NCBI RefSeq assembly: GCF_015210005.1
Contig: NZ_MU158698.1
Location: 186,001-250,000 of the forward strand
DNA length: 64,000 nucleotides
Source: Sphingobacterium hungaricum
Lineage (GTDB): Bacteria > Bacteroidota > Bacteroidia > Sphingobacteriales > Sphingobacteriaceae
Direction: 5' to 3'
Numbering within the stretch: position 1 is the stretch's first letter; every line of letters starts with the position of its first letter. Below the pieces are notes generated by a model. It did not search any database. It saw only the letters and a list, made by a program, of their open reading frames with translations, and was not told the origin of the DNA. This document shows positions 52,824 through 62,111 of the stretch, piece by piece. Position numbers and translations under genes: made by a program.

Positions 52824-55016
52824 TTAATTTCCTAGTTCGGACATGAATTTGATGCGCATCAGCTGAATATCTTCATACGTGTAATCCGCTTCTCCAAGTT
52901 CTTTTAGTGCCGTTTCAATTGAATCGACTTCCGCAGCGATGAAGTATTCATACACTTCATCTTGACGGTCTTGATCGATCATCTCATCGACGAAGTAACC
53001 TAAATTCAGCTTTGTACCCGAATTGACAATGGATTCAACCTCTCTCAATAAATCTTCGTAGTTGATCCCTTTAGAGGAAGCAATATCATCAAGCCCGATT
53101 TTACGGTCTATGTTTTGAATAATAGATACTTTCAAAGCTGATTTATTTGCGGTGCTTTTGATGATTAGATCTTGCGGACGATCGATGTCATTTTCTTCCA
53201 CATACTTCTTAATCAGCTCAACAAATGGCGCTCCAAATTTAACGGCTTTTCCAGAACCAACTCCATGAATTTGCTTTAGCTCATCGATGGTTACCGGATA
53301 ATGCGTACACATTTCATCCAGCGAAGGCTCCTGAAAAATGACAAATGGAGGTAAAGATTTTTGCTTCGCAATTTTCTTAAGCAAATCCTTCAGCATTTTC
53401 AGCAATTCGACATCCAATGTACCGGCACTCTGTGAATGCGGTTCATCATTGCCATCGGCATCCGCCTTTTCCATTGGATTGTTTAAAATAAATTTCAATC
53501 CATACGGATTGGCAATGTATTTTTTCCCGGTTTCTGTCAGCAATAAAAGTCCATAATGATCGACATCTTTCCGGATAAAATTAGAAAGTTCAGCTTGGCG
53601 GATCAATGAATTCCAATAATTGGCACCCAATTCTTTTCCAGTTCCGAATAGAGCATGCTGATCATGTTTGTAATCTGAAATATCTTTGTTATTCTGACCA
53701 AGAAACACATTGATCAAATGCTGATCATTGAATTTCTCGCCTTGATTCTGGATAAAATTCAACACTTTCAACAATGATTCTTCAGCGTCAAAATAAGTTT
53801 TCGGTGCACGGCAATTATCGCACATGCTATTACAGCCAGTTTCATCAAAATTCTCACCAAAATAATGAAGAATTTGCTTTCTGCGACAAACCGATGATTC
53901 CGAATAGTCAATAACTTCTTTTAAAATCTGAGTCCCAATATCTCTTTCTGACACGGGCTTATCTTTCATGAATTTGGTCAGCTTTTCTACATCCTTCTCG
54001 GAATAAAAAGCAACACAAACCCCTTCGCCCCCATCACGGCCAGCGCGTCCTGTTTCTTGATAATAACCCTCCATAGATTTTGGAATATCATGGTGGATCA
54101 CATAACGCACGTCCGGCTTATCGATTCCCATTCCAAATGCAATGGTAGCGACAATAACTTCTACATCTTCCATCAGGAATTTATCCTGTGTATCCGATCT
54201 GGTTTTCGCATCCAATCCAGCGTGATATGGAAGCGCTTTGATTCCATTAATGGTCAATACTTCCGCAATTTCCTCAACCTTCTTTCTGCTCAAGCAGTAA
54301 ACAATACCTGTTTTGCCTGAATTATTCTTGATGAAACGGACAATTTCCTTAATTACATTCTTCTTAGGGCGAACTTCATAGTAGAGGTTCGAACGGTTAA
54401 ATGACGACTTAAACAAAGTTGCGTCTGTCATTTGAAGATTTTTACGGATATCAAACTGTACTTTTGGAGTAGCCGTCGCTGTTAAAGCAATGATCGGAAT
54501 ATTATCTCCTATGCCGTTAATGACTTGTCTAATCTTGCGGTATTCAGGTCTGAAATCATGTCCCCATTCGGAAATACAATGTGCTTCATCGACTGAAACA
54601 AATGAAACAGTAATGCCTTTTAAAAAATTAACGTTATCTTCTTTGGATAAAGATTCTGGTGCGACGTACAGTAATTTTGTCTTTCCAGAAGTGACATCCT
54701 CTTTTACTTTGGTAATTTCGCTTTTGGTAAGCGAAGAGTTTAAAAAATGCGCAATGCTGTCATTGCCGCCAAACGCCCGTAACTGATCCACCTGATTTTT
54801 CATTAAGGCGATCAAAGGTGAAATCACAATTGCTGTCCCCTCACTCATTAATGCTGGCAATTGATAACAAATGGATTTTCCTCCACCGGTAGGCATGATA
54901 ACAAACGTATCTTTTTTGTTAAGAATATTTGTGATAATAGCCTCTTGGTCTCCCTTAAAATTATCAAAACCAAAAAATTCTTGCAGATTGTCAAATAGTG
55001 ATTTTTCTATTTCCAT
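52824..55016 (-). CDS. recQ: ATP-dependent DNA helicase RecQ
   Basis: 3'-5' DNA helicase for recombination and fork repair. The 730-residue protein has Walker A MPTGGGKS (41-48), the DEAH box in VDEAHCISEWGHD, helicase motif VI (YQETGRAGRDG), the zinc cluster CRRKQILHYFGENFDETGCNSMCDNC, the winged-helix RQC domain and an HRDC domain (VTIDELKQIHGVGSGKAVKFG). An extra about 90-residue tail follows HRDC, as in many Bacteroidota RecQ proteins. It is divergent from kdsD. Confidence 0.95.
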   Translation of the reverse strand: MEIEKSLFDNLQEFFGFDNFKGDQEAIITNILNKKDTFVIMPTGGGKSICYQLPALMSEGTAIVISPLIALMKNQVDQLRAFGGNDSIAHFLNSSLTKSEITKVKEDVTSGKTKLLYVAPESLSKEDNVNFLKGITVSFVSVDEAHCISEWGHDFRPEYRKIRQVINGIGDNIPIIALTATATPKVQFDIRKNLQMTDATLFKSSFNRSNLYYEVRPKKNVIKEIVRFIKNNSGKTGIVYCLSRKKVEEIAEVLTINGIKALPYHAGLDAKTRSDTQDKFLMEDVEVIVATIAFGMGIDKPDVRYVIHHDIPKSMEGYYQETGRAGRDGGEGVCVAFYSEKDVEKLTKFMKDKPVSERDIGTQILKEVIDYSESSVCRRKQILHYFGENFDETGCNSMCDNCRAPKTYFDAEESLLKVLNFIQNQGEKFNDQHLINVFLGQNNKDISDYKHDQHALFGTGKELGANYWNSLIRQAELSNFIRKDVDHYGLLLLTETGKKYIANPYGLKFILNNPMEKADADGNDEPHSQSAGTLDVELLKMLKDLLKKIAKQKSLPPFVIFQEPSLDEMCTHYPVTIDELKQIHGVGSGKAVKFGAPFVELIKKYVEENDIDRPQDLIIKSTANKSALKVSIIQNIDRKIGLDDIASSKGINYEDLLREVESIVNSGTKLNLGYFVDEMIDQDRQDEVYEYFIAAEVDSIETALKELGEADYTYEDIQLMRIKFMSELGN

Positions 55017-55114
55017 TGACTTGGTGAAAAATTAAAAATAGGATAGGTAACTGAACAAGTTCTAAAAACAATTACTTTTGCTATAAATTATATATAAAAA
55101 TAGATATTATTTTC

Positions 55115-56080
55115 GTGAATAACAATATTGACATAAAAAAGCTTGCCAAGGAAACCTTGACCTTAGAAGCTAACGCAATCCAGCAAATTGGGGAACGCAT
55201 TGATAGTAACTTCATTAATGTTGTAAACTTGATCTTGGAACTGAAAGGCAGGGTCATTTTAACGGGTATAGGAAAGAGTGCAATCATCGCACAAAAGATT
55301 GTTGCAACACTTAATTCGACTGGAACGCCCGCTATTTTCATGCATGCCGCCGATGCTATTCATGGTGATTTAGGCATTGTCCAACAAGACGACTTATTGA
55401 TTGCTATTTCAAAATCTGGAAATACGCCAGAGATAAAAGTGCTTATTCCGTTTTTAAAACAAATGGGAAATCCGTTAGTTGCCATTGTCGGAAATCTATC
55501 TTCTTTTTTGGCAACAAATGCGGATTATATTTTAGATACAACTGTCGAACGGGAAGCCTGCACAAATAACCTCGCTCCAACCACAAGCACCACAGCACAG
55601 CTGGCTATGGGCGATGCGCTAGCTGTATGTTTGCAAGAATCAAGACAATTTTCTGATCAGGATTTTGCTAAATATCATCCTGGGGGCGCATTAGGTAAGC
55701 AATTGTACTTGAAAGTACAGGATTTATCCGAGCAAAATGGAAAACCTGTAGTTTATGTGAATAGTTCGGTTCGTGAATTGATTATTACGATTACGAAATT
55801 TAGGCTTGGGGCTACCGTTGTTCTTGAAAATGAAGCTATCGTGGGCATTATCACGGATGGAGATATCCGAAGGATGCTTGAAAAACACGAGGATACGAAA
55901 TCCTTAACTGCCCAAGATATCATGAGCAAGAATCCAAAAGTTATTGAGAAAAAAGAGCTTGCTATCGATGCGTTACAATTGATGCGAGAGAATAACATTT
56001 CCCAATTGATTGTAGTGGATGAAGGAAAATATGATGGAATCATCCATATTCAAGATTTATTGAAAGAAGGAATAATCTAG
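55115..56080 (+). CDS. kdsD: Arabinose-5-phosphate isomerase (KpsF/GutQ family)
   Basis: Interconverts ribulose-5-phosphate and arabinose-5-phosphate, the precursor used by KdsA. The 321-residue protein has an N-terminal SIS domain (VILTGIGKSAIIAQKIVATLNSTGTPA, SKSGNTPE, PTTSTTAQLAMGDALA, HPGGALGK) and a C-terminal pair of CBS domains (IVGIITDGDIRRML, DGIIHIQDLL). Translation starts at GTG. It shares the 98-base divergent region with recQ and lies about 2.3 kb from kdsA. Confidence 0.92.
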   Translation: MNNNIDIKKLAKETLTLEANAIQQIGERIDSNFINVVNLILELKGRVILTGIGKSAIIAQKIVATLNSTGTPAIFMHAADAIHGDLGIVQQDDLLIAISKSGNTPEIKVLIPFLKQMGNPLVAIVGNLSSFLATNADYILDTTVEREACTNNLAPTTSTTAQLAMGDALAVCLQESRQFSDQDFAKYHPGGALGKQLYLKVQDLSEQNGKPVVYVNSSVRELIITITKFRLGATVVLENEAIVGIITDGDIRRMLEKHEDTKSLTAQDIMSKNPKVIEKKELAIDALQLMRENNISQLIVVDEGKYDGIIHIQDLLKEGII

Positions 56081-56152
56081 TAATTCAGATGCAGGATATT
56101 GTAATATTGTTGTGTAATTAATTGATTAAAGGGATTTTTAAATTGAAATTCA

Positions 56153-56160
56153 TAATTTTG
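56153..56160 (+). promoter_or_regulatory. Possible -7 element of the DUF1573 gene
   Basis: TAATTTTG, a perfect TAnnTTTG box, 44 bases upstream of the start at 56205. No -33 box at ideal spacing. Confidence 0.3.
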
Positions 56161-56204
56161 GTATATCAATTGATAAGTTATATTGATTAAATAAATATTG
56201 AAAT

Positions 56205-56579
56205 ATGAAAAAAGTAATAAACGTTTTGGCTATAGTAATTGCATTTGTTGGTTTAACATCAATGACTGTCGCTATTGGGGAATTTAAATTCGAAAAAGAA
56301 ACGCATGATTTTGGTAAAATCGCGCACAATAAACCAGCAACGTTTGAGTTCAACTTCAGCAATGATGGAGATGCTCCAATAATTATTTCAGAAGTAGTTT
56401 CTTCTTGTGGATGCTCGGTTGCAGAATTTACAAAAACGCCAATCAAACCGGCTGGAACTGGCGTAATTAAAGTAACTTACAATGCGGCTGTTACTGGTCC
56501 GTTTACAAAATCATTTACTATCAAATCAAACACAAAAACACCAGTAAAGATTTTAACGATAAAAGGTATTGTTGAATAG
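56205..56579 (+). CDS. DUF1573 exported protein
   Basis: A 124-residue secreted or periplasmic protein with a signal peptide (about 1-23, ending SMTVA). It has one Ig-like DUF1573 domain, recognised by FEKETHDFGKIAHNKPATFEFNFSNDGDAPIIISEVVSSCGCSVAEF and a C-terminal FTIKSNTKTPVKILTIKG. Its function is unknown. The CGC pair sits in the conserved SCGC position. Monocistronic with its own terminator. Confidence 0.88.
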   Translation: MKKVINVLAIVIAFVGLTSMTVAIGEFKFEKETHDFGKIAHNKPATFEFNFSNDGDAPIIISEVVSSCGCSVAEFTKTPIKPAGTGVIKVTYNAAVTGPFTKSFTIKSNTKTPVKILTIKGIVE

Positions 56580-56598
56580 ATTTATTCTATACTCAAAT

Positions 56599-56635
56599 CG
56601 AAGCCATCTTATTCAATTAAGGTGGCTTTTGTTTT
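56599..56635 (+). terminator. Terminator of the DUF1573 gene
   Basis: 10-bp stem with one G-U pair (56601-56610 with 56619-56628) followed by a T-rich tract, about 20 bases after the stop. Confidence 0.8.
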
Positions 56636-56674
56636 ATAATTTTAGTATTATTGTAGTCAAAATAAAAGATAAAA

Positions 56675-57877
56675 ATGCCATCAATTTCACATAAAGGGGC
56701 GCTCATGCCCGCTTCACCTATCCGCAAATTGACACCTTTCGCGGATCAAGCGAAAAAACAAGGAAAGAAAATTTACCATTTGAACATCGGTCAACCGGAT
56801 ATTCAGACTCCGGAAATCATGTTGGATGCAGTAAAAAATATCGATTTCAAAGTTTGGGCATATACCGCTTCTGAAGGAACAGAAACCTACAGAACAAAAT
56901 TAGCTAGCTACTACAACAAATTGAATTATGGGGTTTCTGCATCCGATATCCTGGTCACAAATGGCGGATCTGAAGCCATTACCATTATTTTTCAAGCTTG
57001 CTTAAATCCTGGAGAAGAAGTGATTATCCCAGAGCCTTTTTACGCAAACTATAATGGTTTTGCGTGTTCGGCAGATATCGTGGTCAAACCGATTATGTCT
57101 TACATTGAAAATGGATTTGCTTTGCCTTCCATTGAGGAATTTGAGAAATTAATTACCGAGAAAACTAAAGCAATAGCCATTTGTAATCCAAATAATCCAA
57201 CAGGTTATTTATATTCCAGAAAAGAACTGGAGGATTTAAGAGCCTTGTGCTTGAAATATGATTTGTATTTATTCTCTGACGAGGCCTATCGTGAATTTTG
57301 CTATGATGGAAAGGAATTCATCTCTCCTATGCACTTAGAAGGCTTAGAAGAACACGTGGTTGTTTTTGATACAGTTTCTAAACGTTATTCGGCTTGTGGC
57401 GCTCGCTTAGGCTGTATTGTCACCAAGAACAAAGAGTTGTATCAAGTTTCCTTGAAGTTTGCACAAGCGCGCTTATCACCGCCGAGCGTTGCACAGATTG
57501 CAGCTACCGCAGCAGTTGATACTCCTGACAGTTATTTTGAAGCCGTTTCAAAAGAATACACCAAACGCAGGGATGTATTGGTTGCAGGACTAAATGCGAT
57601 TGAAGGGGTTTTTTGTCCAAATCCTGGTGGTGCATTTTATGTGGTAGCTAGGCTTCCGATTGACAATGCAGATAAATTTTGTCAATGGATGCTGGAAGAG
57701 TTTGATTATCAAAACGAAACCGTTATGATGGCACCAGCAACTGGTTTTTATAGCACCGAAGGCGCAGGAACGGACGAAGTCCGCTTGGCATATGTGCTGA
57801 ATGAGACAGATTTGAAGAACGCTTTGGTTTGTCTAGAGAAAGCGCTGGAGGTATATCCAGGAAAAACTAGCAAATAA
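56675..57877 (+). CDS. Pyridoxal phosphate aminotransferase, class I/II (aspartate-type)
   Basis: A 400-residue fold-type I aminotransferase. It shows NIGQPDIQTP, the PLP contact NGGSEAI, CNPNNPTGY, SDEAYREF and the Schiff-base lysine in SVSKRYSACGARLG (Ala-Cys-Gly instead of the common Met-Pro-Gly), with the carboxylate-binding Arg in DEVRLAYVL. Family I-gamma-like; aspartate or aromatic substrate likely but not decidable. It looks monocistronic. Confidence 0.88.
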   Translation: MPSISHKGALMPASPIRKLTPFADQAKKQGKKIYHLNIGQPDIQTPEIMLDAVKNIDFKVWAYTASEGTETYRTKLASYYNKLNYGVSASDILVTNGGSEAITIIFQACLNPGEEVIIPEPFYANYNGFACSADIVVKPIMSYIENGFALPSIEEFEKLITEKTKAIAICNPNNPTGYLYSRKELEDLRALCLKYDLYLFSDEAYREFCYDGKEFISPMHLEGLEEHVVVFDTVSKRYSACGARLGCIVTKNKELYQVSLKFAQARLSPPSVAQIAATAAVDTPDSYFEAVSKEYTKRRDVLVAGLNAIEGVFCPNPGGAFYVVARLPIDNADKFCQWMLEEFDYQNETVMMAPATGFYSTEGAGTDEVRLAYVLNETDLKNALVCLEKALEVYPGKTSK

Positions 57878-57962
57878 TTAACTGATAATCAAGACTATTG
57901 AATTAAACTAAAACATTTTCAATCCTTATTCGTTGTATAGGTAAGAACAATATAAATGTATT

Positions 57963-58256
57963 ATGGATAAATTGAAGAAGTTTGACTTGATGGCAAAAAT
58001 TGCGAGAGAATTAGAAGACGTACGTAATAGCCAACAAGCAGTTTTAGAAAAAATTGGTAAGATTGAAGTTGATAATATTGAATTGGGCGATAAAACCATT
58101 GAAAGCAAAATTCCTGATATTTACCAACGTACAGCTGATAATTCAGATGCAATTAAAGAAATCTTAGATTCGTTTCAACAAAAAACCGAAGAGTTCGGTG
58201 AGAAAAACAATGTTGAAAAACTGAGAGAACAAGAAGAAATCAATAAGTTAAAATAA
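57963..58256 (+). CDS. Small coiled-coil protein, unknown function
   Basis: A 97-residue, highly charged, largely helical protein. Heptad-like runs (LMAKIARELEDVRNSQQAVLEKI and AIKEILDSFQQKTEEFGEK) suggest a coiled coil. There is no signal peptide and I recognise no family. It is preceded by a short gap after the aminotransferase and followed by a strong terminator, which supports it being a real gene. Confidence 0.6.
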   Translation: MDKLKKFDLMAKIARELEDVRNSQQAVLEKIGKIEVDNIELGDKTIESKIPDIYQRTADNSDAIKEILDSFQQKTEEFGEKNNVEKLREQEEINKLK

Positions 58257-58275
58257 GTATTTAGACTTATAAATT

Positions 58276-58312
58276 AAAAACGAGCGGTGTATATGACATC
58301 GCTCGTTTTTTT
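58276..58312. terminator. Bidirectional terminator
   Basis: 11-bp perfect outer stem (58276-58286 with 58300-58310) with A-run and T-run flanks, 20 bases after the small coiled-coil gene. It can also stop the minus-strand sugar-oxidation operon ending at 58374. Confidence 0.88.
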
Positions 58313-58373
58313 ATGGATTTTTAAAATCAACTCATGACGATTTCCGACAGGAAATCATCATGAGAAAATAAGA

Positions 58374-58943
58374 TTAAGCTGAGAATGCTCTATCTCCTTT
58401 TTTGTAAGGGTAGTTGCCATCGAACTTTCCAGGAACTTTCACAAAACGCAAAGCTTTGGTCATTCCAACTTCCGAAGTAAAGAATCCCGTCAACGTCAAT
58501 TGCTTGAACATGTTGAAGAAATGATTCGCATCTCCATCTTTTTTGTTTTTCTGGTATTCCTGAGCTTCCTTATCGTACGTATTCACGAACTGCAATTGTT
58601 GCTCCTTCGATAATTCTTGGAATTTCTTCCCGAATTCTTTGTTAGCACGTTCGTCAACTTTACTAAATCCATCTAAGAATGCTTTTTGATCCTCAACTGT
58701 ATAGCAGTCACGAATCATTACAGGAATAAACTCTCCTACTCCAGCTTCTTTAGCACCAGGAGTCGATGTTTTCGGTAAAATTGCTTCGGCTAAATCACCC
58801 AAAAGATCCGTAGATTCTTTTTCGAATAAAGCTGCGACATCTTTACTCGCAGATCGTGTACATCCTTCTAAAAAAAGATTTGCACCAATCACGCTACCGC
58901 CGACTAAAAAAGCTACGCGTTGTATTGCCTCTCTTCTATTCAT
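58374..58943 (-). CDS. Gluconate 2-dehydrogenase subunit 3-like protein
   Basis: A 189-residue small subunit of periplasmic FAD sugar dehydrogenases. The N-terminus has twin arginines (MNRREAIQRV), a hydrophobic stretch and a lipobox-like LEGC, so it may be Tat-exported and lipid-anchored. The core LLGDLAEAILPKTSTPGAKEAGVGEFI is typical of the subunit 3 family. Such subunits escort the catalytic GMC subunit, which lacks its own signal, across the membrane; a GMC gene is in the same operon. Last gene of the operon. Confidence 0.85.
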   Translation of the reverse strand: MNRREAIQRVAFLVGGSVIGANLFLEGCTRSASKDVAALFEKESTDLLGDLAEAILPKTSTPGAKEAGVGEFIPVMIRDCYTVEDQKAFLDGFSKVDERANKEFGKKFQELSKEQQLQFVNTYDKEAQEYQKNKKDGDANHFFNMFKQLTLTGFFTSEVGMTKALRFVKVPGKFDGNYPYKKGDRAFSA

Positions 58944-58954
58944 ACTATTTCAGT

Positions 58955-60388
58955 TTAAAATGTATAATTTACTTCCCATCCTGGGCGATATGTTCTCTTC
59001 ACAAATTGATTAACCTCATCAAAGTTGGTTACTTTCATTTGCTCATTATCCCATAATAATTTCAAGCTACGTCCCGGATATTTATTGTCAACACGCATAT
59101 CTGATCCACGGATCGCTAAGTTTGCCATCAATAAAGCCTCAGTTAATGGTCCTGCAATCTCGAATGGAGAAGACATTTCCATTTTACCGTATCCAGCGAT
59201 ACATCCTTCAACCCACTGAGCCCAGTGTCCAGAAGCTGATCCCGGTACGCGTTTGTATTTTTGAGGAACTTTAGGATATTCTTTCGTAGTAGGTAACAAA
59301 CGAGGGTTTTCAGTGTATGTATCTGCTAAAACTTTACCTTTAGTTCCAACAAACAAAATACCATTTCCACCGTCACCAAATAATTCGTTAGCACCTAATT
59401 CATCTGGTCTAGGTGGTTGAATTCCACCATCCATCCAGTGCAATTTAACATCACCAACAGTTTTATCTGTTTTAGGGAATGTCATTGTTGCATAACTTGA
59501 TGGAGGACAGCTTTCAGGGAAATATCCGCGTTTGAACTCATCCACATACACAGAACCTACACTTGCTTGAACGTCTTTCACGTATTGCAAACCGTAAATA
59601 CTGAATGGTGCTTCCATGTTGTGACATCCCATATCACCTAATGCACCTGTACCGTAATCCCACCAGCCTCTCCAGTTAAATGGAACTAGTTTGTCTACAT
59701 AGTTTTTCTGAGGTGCTGTACCTAACCATTTGTCCCAATCCAAAGTCGCAGGAACTTCTTTTTGTTGCGGAGGCCATTGGATTCCTTGAGGCCAAACTGG
59801 TCTATCTGTCCAACAGAAGATTTCAACTAAATCTCCGATCAATCCAGCATCAACCCACTCGCGCATTTGTCTTACGCCGTCACCTGATGAACCTTGGTTA
59901 CCCATTTGAGTAACTACTTTATATTTTTTAGCCGCATGTGTCAATGCTCTTGCTTCCCACACATCGTGAGCCAAAGGCTTTTGAACATATACGTGCTTTC
60001 CTAATTGCATTGCTGCTAAAGCTTGGATAGCGTGGTTATGATCCGGTGTAGAAATAGATACTGCATCGATGTTTTTGTGCTCCTTATCTAACATTTCACG
60101 GAAATCAGTAAAGAACTTCGCTTTTGGAAATTTCTCTACAGAACCTTTAGCGCGAACAGTATCCACATCACATAAAAATGCGATATCTGCTTTTCCACTT
60201 TTAAAGATATTATTTACATCTGCTCCTCCCATACCACCAACACCGATGGATGCAACTTGCAATTTATCACTTGGTGCGACAAAACCTGTTCCACCTAGTA
60301 CGTGTCTTGGAACGATGGAAATTCCGGCAGCTGCAATAGCTGAATTCTTAATAAAATCTCTTCTTGATGAATTTTTTTGATTGCTCAT
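58955..60388 (-). CDS. Gfo/Idh/MocA family oxidoreductase, Tat-exported
   Basis: A 477-residue NAD(P)-dependent sugar oxidoreductase. The Tat signal is clear (SSRRDFIKNSAIAAAG). The Rossmann start reads VASIGVGGMGGADVNN, and the catalytic EKP-like motif is YVQKPLAHDV. A C-terminal domain with WWDYGTGALGDMGCHNME follows. Export with a bound cofactor matches the Tat signal. It sits 11 bases upstream of the subunit 3 gene and 16 bases after the GMC gene, suggesting that all act on the same sugar. Confidence 0.9.
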   Translation of the reverse strand: MSNQKNSSRRDFIKNSAIAAAGISIVPRHVLGGTGFVAPSDKLQVASIGVGGMGGADVNNIFKSGKADIAFLCDVDTVRAKGSVEKFPKAKFFTDFREMLDKEHKNIDAVSISTPDHNHAIQALAAMQLGKHVYVQKPLAHDVWEARALTHAAKKYKVVTQMGNQGSSGDGVRQMREWVDAGLIGDLVEIFCWTDRPVWPQGIQWPPQQKEVPATLDWDKWLGTAPQKNYVDKLVPFNWRGWWDYGTGALGDMGCHNMEAPFSIYGLQYVKDVQASVGSVYVDEFKRGYFPESCPPSSYATMTFPKTDKTVGDVKLHWMDGGIQPPRPDELGANELFGDGGNGILFVGTKGKVLADTYTENPRLLPTTKEYPKVPQKYKRVPGSASGHWAQWVEGCIAGYGKMEMSSPFEIAGPLTEALLMANLAIRGSDMRVDNKYPGRSLKLLWDNEQMKVTNFDEVNQFVKRTYRPGWEVNYTF

Positions 60389-60404
60389 AGATTAGTTTAG
60401 TTTA

Positions 60405-62090
60405 TTATAGATTACCTTTTTTAAGTTCTGAAACAGCATATTCTACGGCTCTAGCTGTTAATGCCATGTACGTTAATGATGGATTCACACAAGCTCCTGA
60501 AGCCATTGCAGCACCATCCGTTACGAATACATTTTTAGCATCCCATACTTGGTTATGCTTGTTCAATACCGAATTTTTAGGATCTGTACCCATTCGTGCT
60601 GTTCCCATTTCGTGGATACCCATTCCGAAATGATACTCATTATCGTAAGTATATACATCTTTCACACCAATGGTTTCCAACATATCTTTCATTTCGTTCT
60701 TCATGTCATCACGCATCTTTTTCTCGTTGTCTTTGATTTCCATGTCCATTGCCAAAACAGGAAGTCCCCATTTATCTTTGACATTTTTATCCAATGAGAT
60801 TTTGTTTTCGTGATATGGTAAAATTTCACCAAAAGCAGTGAAACCTACACCCCAGTCTCCCGGTTCTAATGTTGCATCTTTCCATGCACCACCAACGCTC
60901 ATTTCTGCAACTTCGCCTGACCACCGGCCACGGCTTGCCGCACCTTGGTATCCGAAACCACGAACGTAATCGCGTTTTTTAGTATCGCCGTCAACATTTA
61001 CAAAGCGAGGAACATACAATCCCGTAGGGCGTCTACCGAAAACATATTTGTCTTCGTAACCTTCCACGCGTCCACCAGCTCCAACACGGAAGTGATGATC
61101 CATTGCATTGTGGCCTAATTCACCACTGCTGCTTCCTAAACCACCTTCCCAAACGTCTGTAGCGGAGTTCATCAATACCCAAGTTGAATTGAATGCTGAA
61201 GCACATACAAAAATCACTTTTGCATGGAACTCGTATGTTTTGTTTGTCTCAGCGTCAACAATTTCAACACCTGTTGCTTTCTGAGTATCTTTATCATATA
61301 AAATGCGGGTAACGATAGAAAATGGACGTAGAGTCAAATTTCCAGTTTTAACCGCAGGAGGCAAAGTCGATGATTGCGTACTGAAATACGCACCAAAGTT
61401 ACATCCCAACCAACATTGATTTTGATATTGACAGTTGATACGTCCTGTATGAGGAACCGTGATATTTGCTGTTCTTCCCATAATGAAATGACGTTGACCG
61501 CCATATTCCTTTTTCAAACGATCAGCAAGGTCTTTCTCAACCACTGTAAAATCCATTGGCGGCATAAAGTCACCATCAGGCAATACAGCTAAACCATCTC
61601 TGTTTCCAGAGATACCAGCCCATTTTTCAGCGTAGCTGTACCATGGAGCGATATCTGCATAACGGATCGGCCAATCTGTTCCATGACCATCTTTTGCATT
61701 CGCCTCGAAATCCAAATCCGAAAAACGGTAACTTTGTCTTCCCCACATTAGTGAACGACCACCAACGTGATAACCTCTAAACCAGTCAAAACGCTTAGTT
61801 TCAGTGTATGGACTTTCCTTCTCGTTTACCCAAAAATCCAAATTTTTCTCATTTAATGGGTAATCGCGTTTCAAGACAGGATAATCATTTTCCATCTCAA
61901 TGGTTCTACCCCCGCGATGAGGATATTCCCATGTGTTTTTATTGGCATGATAGTCTTTAATGTGCTCGACATTTCTACCACGCTCCAACATGATGGTTTT
62001 TAAGCCTTTTTCTGTAAGCTCTTTAGCTGCCCATCCACCACTGATTCCAGAACCAATGACAATAGCATCATAAACATTATTTTGTACCAT
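60405..62090 (-). CDS. GMC family FAD-dependent oxidoreductase, sugar dehydrogenase-like
   Basis: A 561-residue flavoprotein resembling the catalytic subunit of gluconate or glucoside-3 dehydrogenases. It has the FAD-binding AIVIGSGISGGWAAKEL, the GGRSLMWGRQSYR motif, and a C-terminal HEMGTARMG with CVNPSLTYMALTARAVEY holding the active-site His/Asn pair. It lacks an N-terminal signal, so it probably crosses the membrane with the Tat-bearing subunit 3 protein. The acceptor may be a c-type cytochrome encoded elsewhere. Confidence 0.87.
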   Translation of the reverse strand: MVQNNVYDAIVIGSGISGGWAAKELTEKGLKTIMLERGRNVEHIKDYHANKNTWEYPHRGGRTIEMENDYPVLKRDYPLNEKNLDFWVNEKESPYTETKRFDWFRGYHVGGRSLMWGRQSYRFSDLDFEANAKDGHGTDWPIRYADIAPWYSYAEKWAGISGNRDGLAVLPDGDFMPPMDFTVVEKDLADRLKKEYGGQRHFIMGRTANITVPHTGRINCQYQNQCWLGCNFGAYFSTQSSTLPPAVKTGNLTLRPFSIVTRILYDKDTQKATGVEIVDAETNKTYEFHAKVIFVCASAFNSTWVLMNSATDVWEGGLGSSSGELGHNAMDHHFRVGAGGRVEGYEDKYVFGRRPTGLYVPRFVNVDGDTKKRDYVRGFGYQGAASRGRWSGEVAEMSVGGAWKDATLEPGDWGVGFTAFGEILPYHENKISLDKNVKDKWGLPVLAMDMEIKDNEKKMRDDMKNEMKDMLETIGVKDVYTYDNEYHFGMGIHEMGTARMGTDPKNSVLNKHNQVWDAKNVFVTDGAAMASGACVNPSLTYMALTARAVEYAVSELKKGNL

Positions 62091-62111
62091 TTATAATTGT
62101 TTTTTGGTTGA

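Noticed and set aside
53338..54786. Plus-strand frames of 70-100 codons opposite recQ
   Set aside because: All lie antisense to a fully convincing RecQ coding sequence and have no recognisable features.
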